Positions 62,137 through 64,000 of a DNA stretch of 64,000 nt are shown piece by piece. The DNA lies in assembly GCA_023386955.1 (NCBI GenBank), contig JAEWIS010000053.1, positions 124,001 through 188,000 of the forward strand. The letters are read 5' to 3'. Position 1 is the stretch's first letter. Every line of letters begins with the position of its first letter. Made by a program: the position numbers and the translations under genes. This DNA is from Bacillota bacterium (GTDB taxonomy: Bacteria; Bacillota; Bacilli; Paenibacillales; NBRC-103111). Below the pieces are notes generated by a model that saw nothing but the letters and a program-made list of their open reading frames with translations, did no database searches and had not been told where the DNA came from.

Positions 62137-63516
62137 TTATTGTTTGCCCAGCTGCCCAACCTCCACCCAGAAACGGCTGAGAGTGGATGTGCCTTTGCTG
62201 AAATTCTCCAATTGGAAGTATTCATTGGGGGCGTGCATGCCTTCCTCGGGCAATCCGAAGTCCAGCATAACCACTGGTGCGCCAAGCACCTTGGAGAAAA
62301 CCTCGATAATCGGGATGGAGCCGCCGCTGCGGATATAGACCGGCTTTTTCCCGAAGCCTTCCTCATAGGAGACGGAGGCAGCCTGTATGTACGGGTGATG
62401 AACAGGGATGTAGAAGGGTTTGCCGCGGTGGGTCTGCTTCATAGTCACGGTGACCCCGGCGGGGGTATGAGCCTTCACATGCCGCTCCATCTTCCGGTAA
62501 ATATCGTCCGGGTCCTGGTTGTCCACCAGGCGGCAGGAGATTTTGGCCCCCGCACCAGAGGGGACAATGGGCTTCAGCCCTTCTCCCTGGTAGCCGCCGT
62601 AGAGTCCGTTGATTTCCAGGGTGGGGCGGGCGCTGGTCCGTTCCAGGAAGGAATAGCCGGTTTCTCCGGCCAGCTCCTGCACATTCAGCTCCACACGGGT
62701 TTTCTCCTCATCGAAGGGGATCTCCCGGAAGGCCTGATGGGCAGCCTCATCCATGGGAATGACTCCTTCATAGAAGCCATCGATAAGAATCCGGTCCTGC
62801 TCATCCTTCATGGAAGCCAGGAGCTTAACCAGCGCTGTCGCCGGATTGGCCACACCGCCACCGAAAAGTCCGGAATGCAGGTCGGACTTGGGTCCCTGTA
62901 CCTCCAGCTCCAGGCCGCAGATGCCTCGCAGGCCATAGCAGATGGAGGGGGTCTCTTCACTGATCATAGGTCCGTCAGAGATGGCGATCAGGTCAGCCTG
63001 GAGAAGCTCGGCATGGGCCTCCAGGAAAGGGGCCAGATGAGGGCTGGCAATCTCTTCTTCACCCTCAACGCAGAATTTGACGTTCACCGGCAGGTTGCCT
63101 TTGGTCTTGAGGAAGGCTTCCACGGTTTTAACCTGGGTGTAAAGCTGGGCTTTATCATCGGTTGCGCCTCTCCCATACAGCCGTCCATCCTTTAGAACCG
63201 GCTCGAAGGGATCGGTTTCCCATTGGTCTACCGGGTCGGCAGGCTGAACGTCGTAATGGCCGTAGACCAGTGCCGTCGGCTGGCCGGGATTGTGGAGCCA
63301 ATCACCGTATACCACCGGATGGCCTTCGGTTTCCAGCACCTGCACATGCTCCAGTCCGGCCTCTTCCAGCCGGTCCGCTAGCCAGCGGGCTGCCTTCCGC
63401 ATGTCTTCTTTATGCGCAGAACTGGCGCTTACACTGGGAATCCGGATAAAATCCTTTAATTCCTCTACATGCCGTTCATGATGCTCTTCCAAATAGCGGG
63501 TGACATCCTGTGTCAT
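62137..63516 (-). CDS. M20 family dipeptidase
   Basis: A 459-residue metallopeptidase of the M20 dipeptidase group (PepV/CNDP-like). Metal-binding segments are VYGHYDVQPADP, GRGATDDKA (bridging Asp), EGEEEIASPH (catalytic Glu) and a final EGMHAPNE. A lid or dimerisation domain fills the centre (about 210-370). ATG 63516 has GGAG 11 bases upstream; earlier in-frame codons add 20 residues with no family match. It probably hydrolyses dipeptides in the cytoplasm; the exact substrate cannot be told. Confidence 0.92.
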   Translation of the reverse strand: MTQDVTRYLEEHHERHVEELKDFIRIPSVSASSAHKEDMRKAARWLADRLEEAGLEHVQVLETEGHPVVYGDWLHNPGQPTALVYGHYDVQPADPVDQWETDPFEPVLKDGRLYGRGATDDKAQLYTQVKTVEAFLKTKGNLPVNVKFCVEGEEEIASPHLAPFLEAHAELLQADLIAISDGPMISEETPSICYGLRGICGLELEVQGPKSDLHSGLFGGGVANPATALVKLLASMKDEQDRILIDGFYEGVIPMDEAAHQAFREIPFDEEKTRVELNVQELAGETGYSFLERTSARPTLEINGLYGGYQGEGLKPIVPSGAGAKISCRLVDNQDPDDIYRKMERHVKAHTPAGVTVTMKQTHRGKPFYIPVHHPYIQAASVSYEEGFGKKPVYIRSGGSIPIIEVFSKVLGAPVVMLDFGLPEEGMHAPNEYFQLENFSKGTSTLSRFWVEVGQLGKQ

Positions 63517-63727
63517 CGGATCTTCTTCTCCTTTAACGAAAGTCTCGCTGGTAATTGTAACATATTTTTGCGGCATTTTCTTTAGCGGCAGGGGTTGCTG
63601 CTGTCATGGCATGTCATATCTTAAACAATTCTTAATTTTTCCAAAACCCATTATTTTGACCGTAGTAAATGGCGTATAGTTCTGGTATAGTGTGATGAGT
63701 CAGTTTGAAGAGAAGGAGAAATGCCGC

Positions 63728-64000
63728 GTGAAACAGAAAATCATGTCCACAGTAAAACAGCTTTTGCCCCTTGGCTGGCTTTTGACTGTTATGGCATGCA
63801 GCTATGTCTATGGGTTGACCAACGGGATCGCACGTCCGCTGCATACCATGGAAATTTGGCTGGACCGGGTTATTCCCTTTAATGAATACTTTATTATTCC
63901 CTATATTATTTGGGGCCCATGTATCTTTTTGTCCTTCGCATTCTTCTTCTTCAAGAACCGGGATGCCTATTACAGAATGATTATCTGCTCCGTTATCGGC
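63728..64000 (+). CDS. PAP2-like membrane protein, N-terminal part (cut by window end)
   Basis: An open frame from GTG 63728 to the window end (91 codons). AAGGAG lies nine bases upstream. Two membrane segments are visible (LPLGWLLTVMACSYVYGL and PYIIWGPCIFLSFAFFFF). The stretch LDRVIPFNEYFIIPYIIW resembles the start of inositol phosphorylceramide synthase-like PAP2 phosphatases, in which a phosphatase site (KxxxxxxRP...) comes later; that part is outside the window, so the call is tentative. Confidence 0.6.
   Translation, partial: MKQKIMSTVKQLLPLGWLLTVMACSYVYGLTNGIARPLHTMEIWLDRVIPFNEYFIIPYIIWGPCIFLSFAFFFFKNRDAYYRMIICSVIG

Noticed and set aside
63657..63700. Sigma-A promoter TTGACC with TATAGT before the PAP2-like gene
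   Set aside because: The possible -10 boxes are 13 and 24 bp from the -35, neither within the usual range.

Overview
The window looks like chromosomal DNA of a spore-forming Bacillota of the Paenibacillus type (Paenibacillaceae). The evidence is a B. subtilis-like yloA-to-recG gene order, a SpoVM gene, YlbF/YlbG and RemA, S-layer homology repeats on a very large pectin-degrading enzyme, an AraC-type membrane sensor beside a sugar-binding lipoprotein, and a bacterial XPB helicase. No tRNA, rRNA, CRISPR array, insertion sequence or prophage was seen.

Layout. 1-9.4 kb: end of an XPB-type helicase with its partner protein, ylbF, a type II asparaginase facing ylbG, two small unknown genes, a LysR regulator, a PHP phosphoesterase, galU and an SGNH hydrolase. 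9.5-20.9 kb: a pectin-related block made of a membrane AraC regulator, a sugar-binding lipoprotein without permeases, and a 2290-residue surface enzyme combining pectinesterase, pectate lyase, FnIII, CBM_X2-like and SLH parts. 21.3-26.2 kb: rqcH and a divergent calcium P-type ATPase (yloA/yloB), followed by a reverse-strand signalling operon (hybrid kinase, CheR-type methyltransferase, response regulator-kinase; 26.3-31.4 kb). 31.7-34.6 kb: dapF and a fused homocysteine methyltransferase/methylene-THF reductase. 34.6-56.9 kb: the housekeeping block yicC-remA-gmk-rpoZ-coaBC-priA-def-fmt-(cupin)-rsmB-rlmN-prpC-prkC-rsgA-rpe-(membrane protein)-spoVM, rpmB on the other strand, then yloU-fakA-degV-recG. 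57.2-64 kb: accessory genes, namely a flavodoxin-fold oxidoreductase with a divergent HxlR regulator, a SpoVIF-like protein, an Amj-type lipid II flippase, an AraC/GyrI regulator, a CPBP protease, a DinB protein, an M20 dipeptidase and the start of a PAP2-like membrane protein.

How it works together. The housekeeping block covers translation start and maturation (def, fmt, rsmB, rlmN, rsgA, rpmB), replication restart and recombination (priA, recG), nucleotide and CoA supply (gmk, coaBC), and Ser/Thr phosphorylation control of the cell envelope (prpC/prkC). fakA lies next to a DegV/FakB-type gene, giving both partners of exogenous fatty acid phosphorylation.

The most unusual content is between genes. 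Five intergenic regions (13.5, 21.0, 37.0, 44.4 and 57.1 kb) hold short repeats spaced mostly 50-53 bp apart; four of them end in two inverted copies, giving a forward-forward-inverted-inverted pattern. The core sequence differs between most loci but the geometry is kept. A separate two-hairpin element occurs in opposite orientations at 32.5 and 50.5 kb, with paired base changes that preserve its stems. Two accessory genes (58.8 and 60.6 kb) have their Shine-Dalgarno sequence inside the 3' arm of a perfect 16-bp hairpin.
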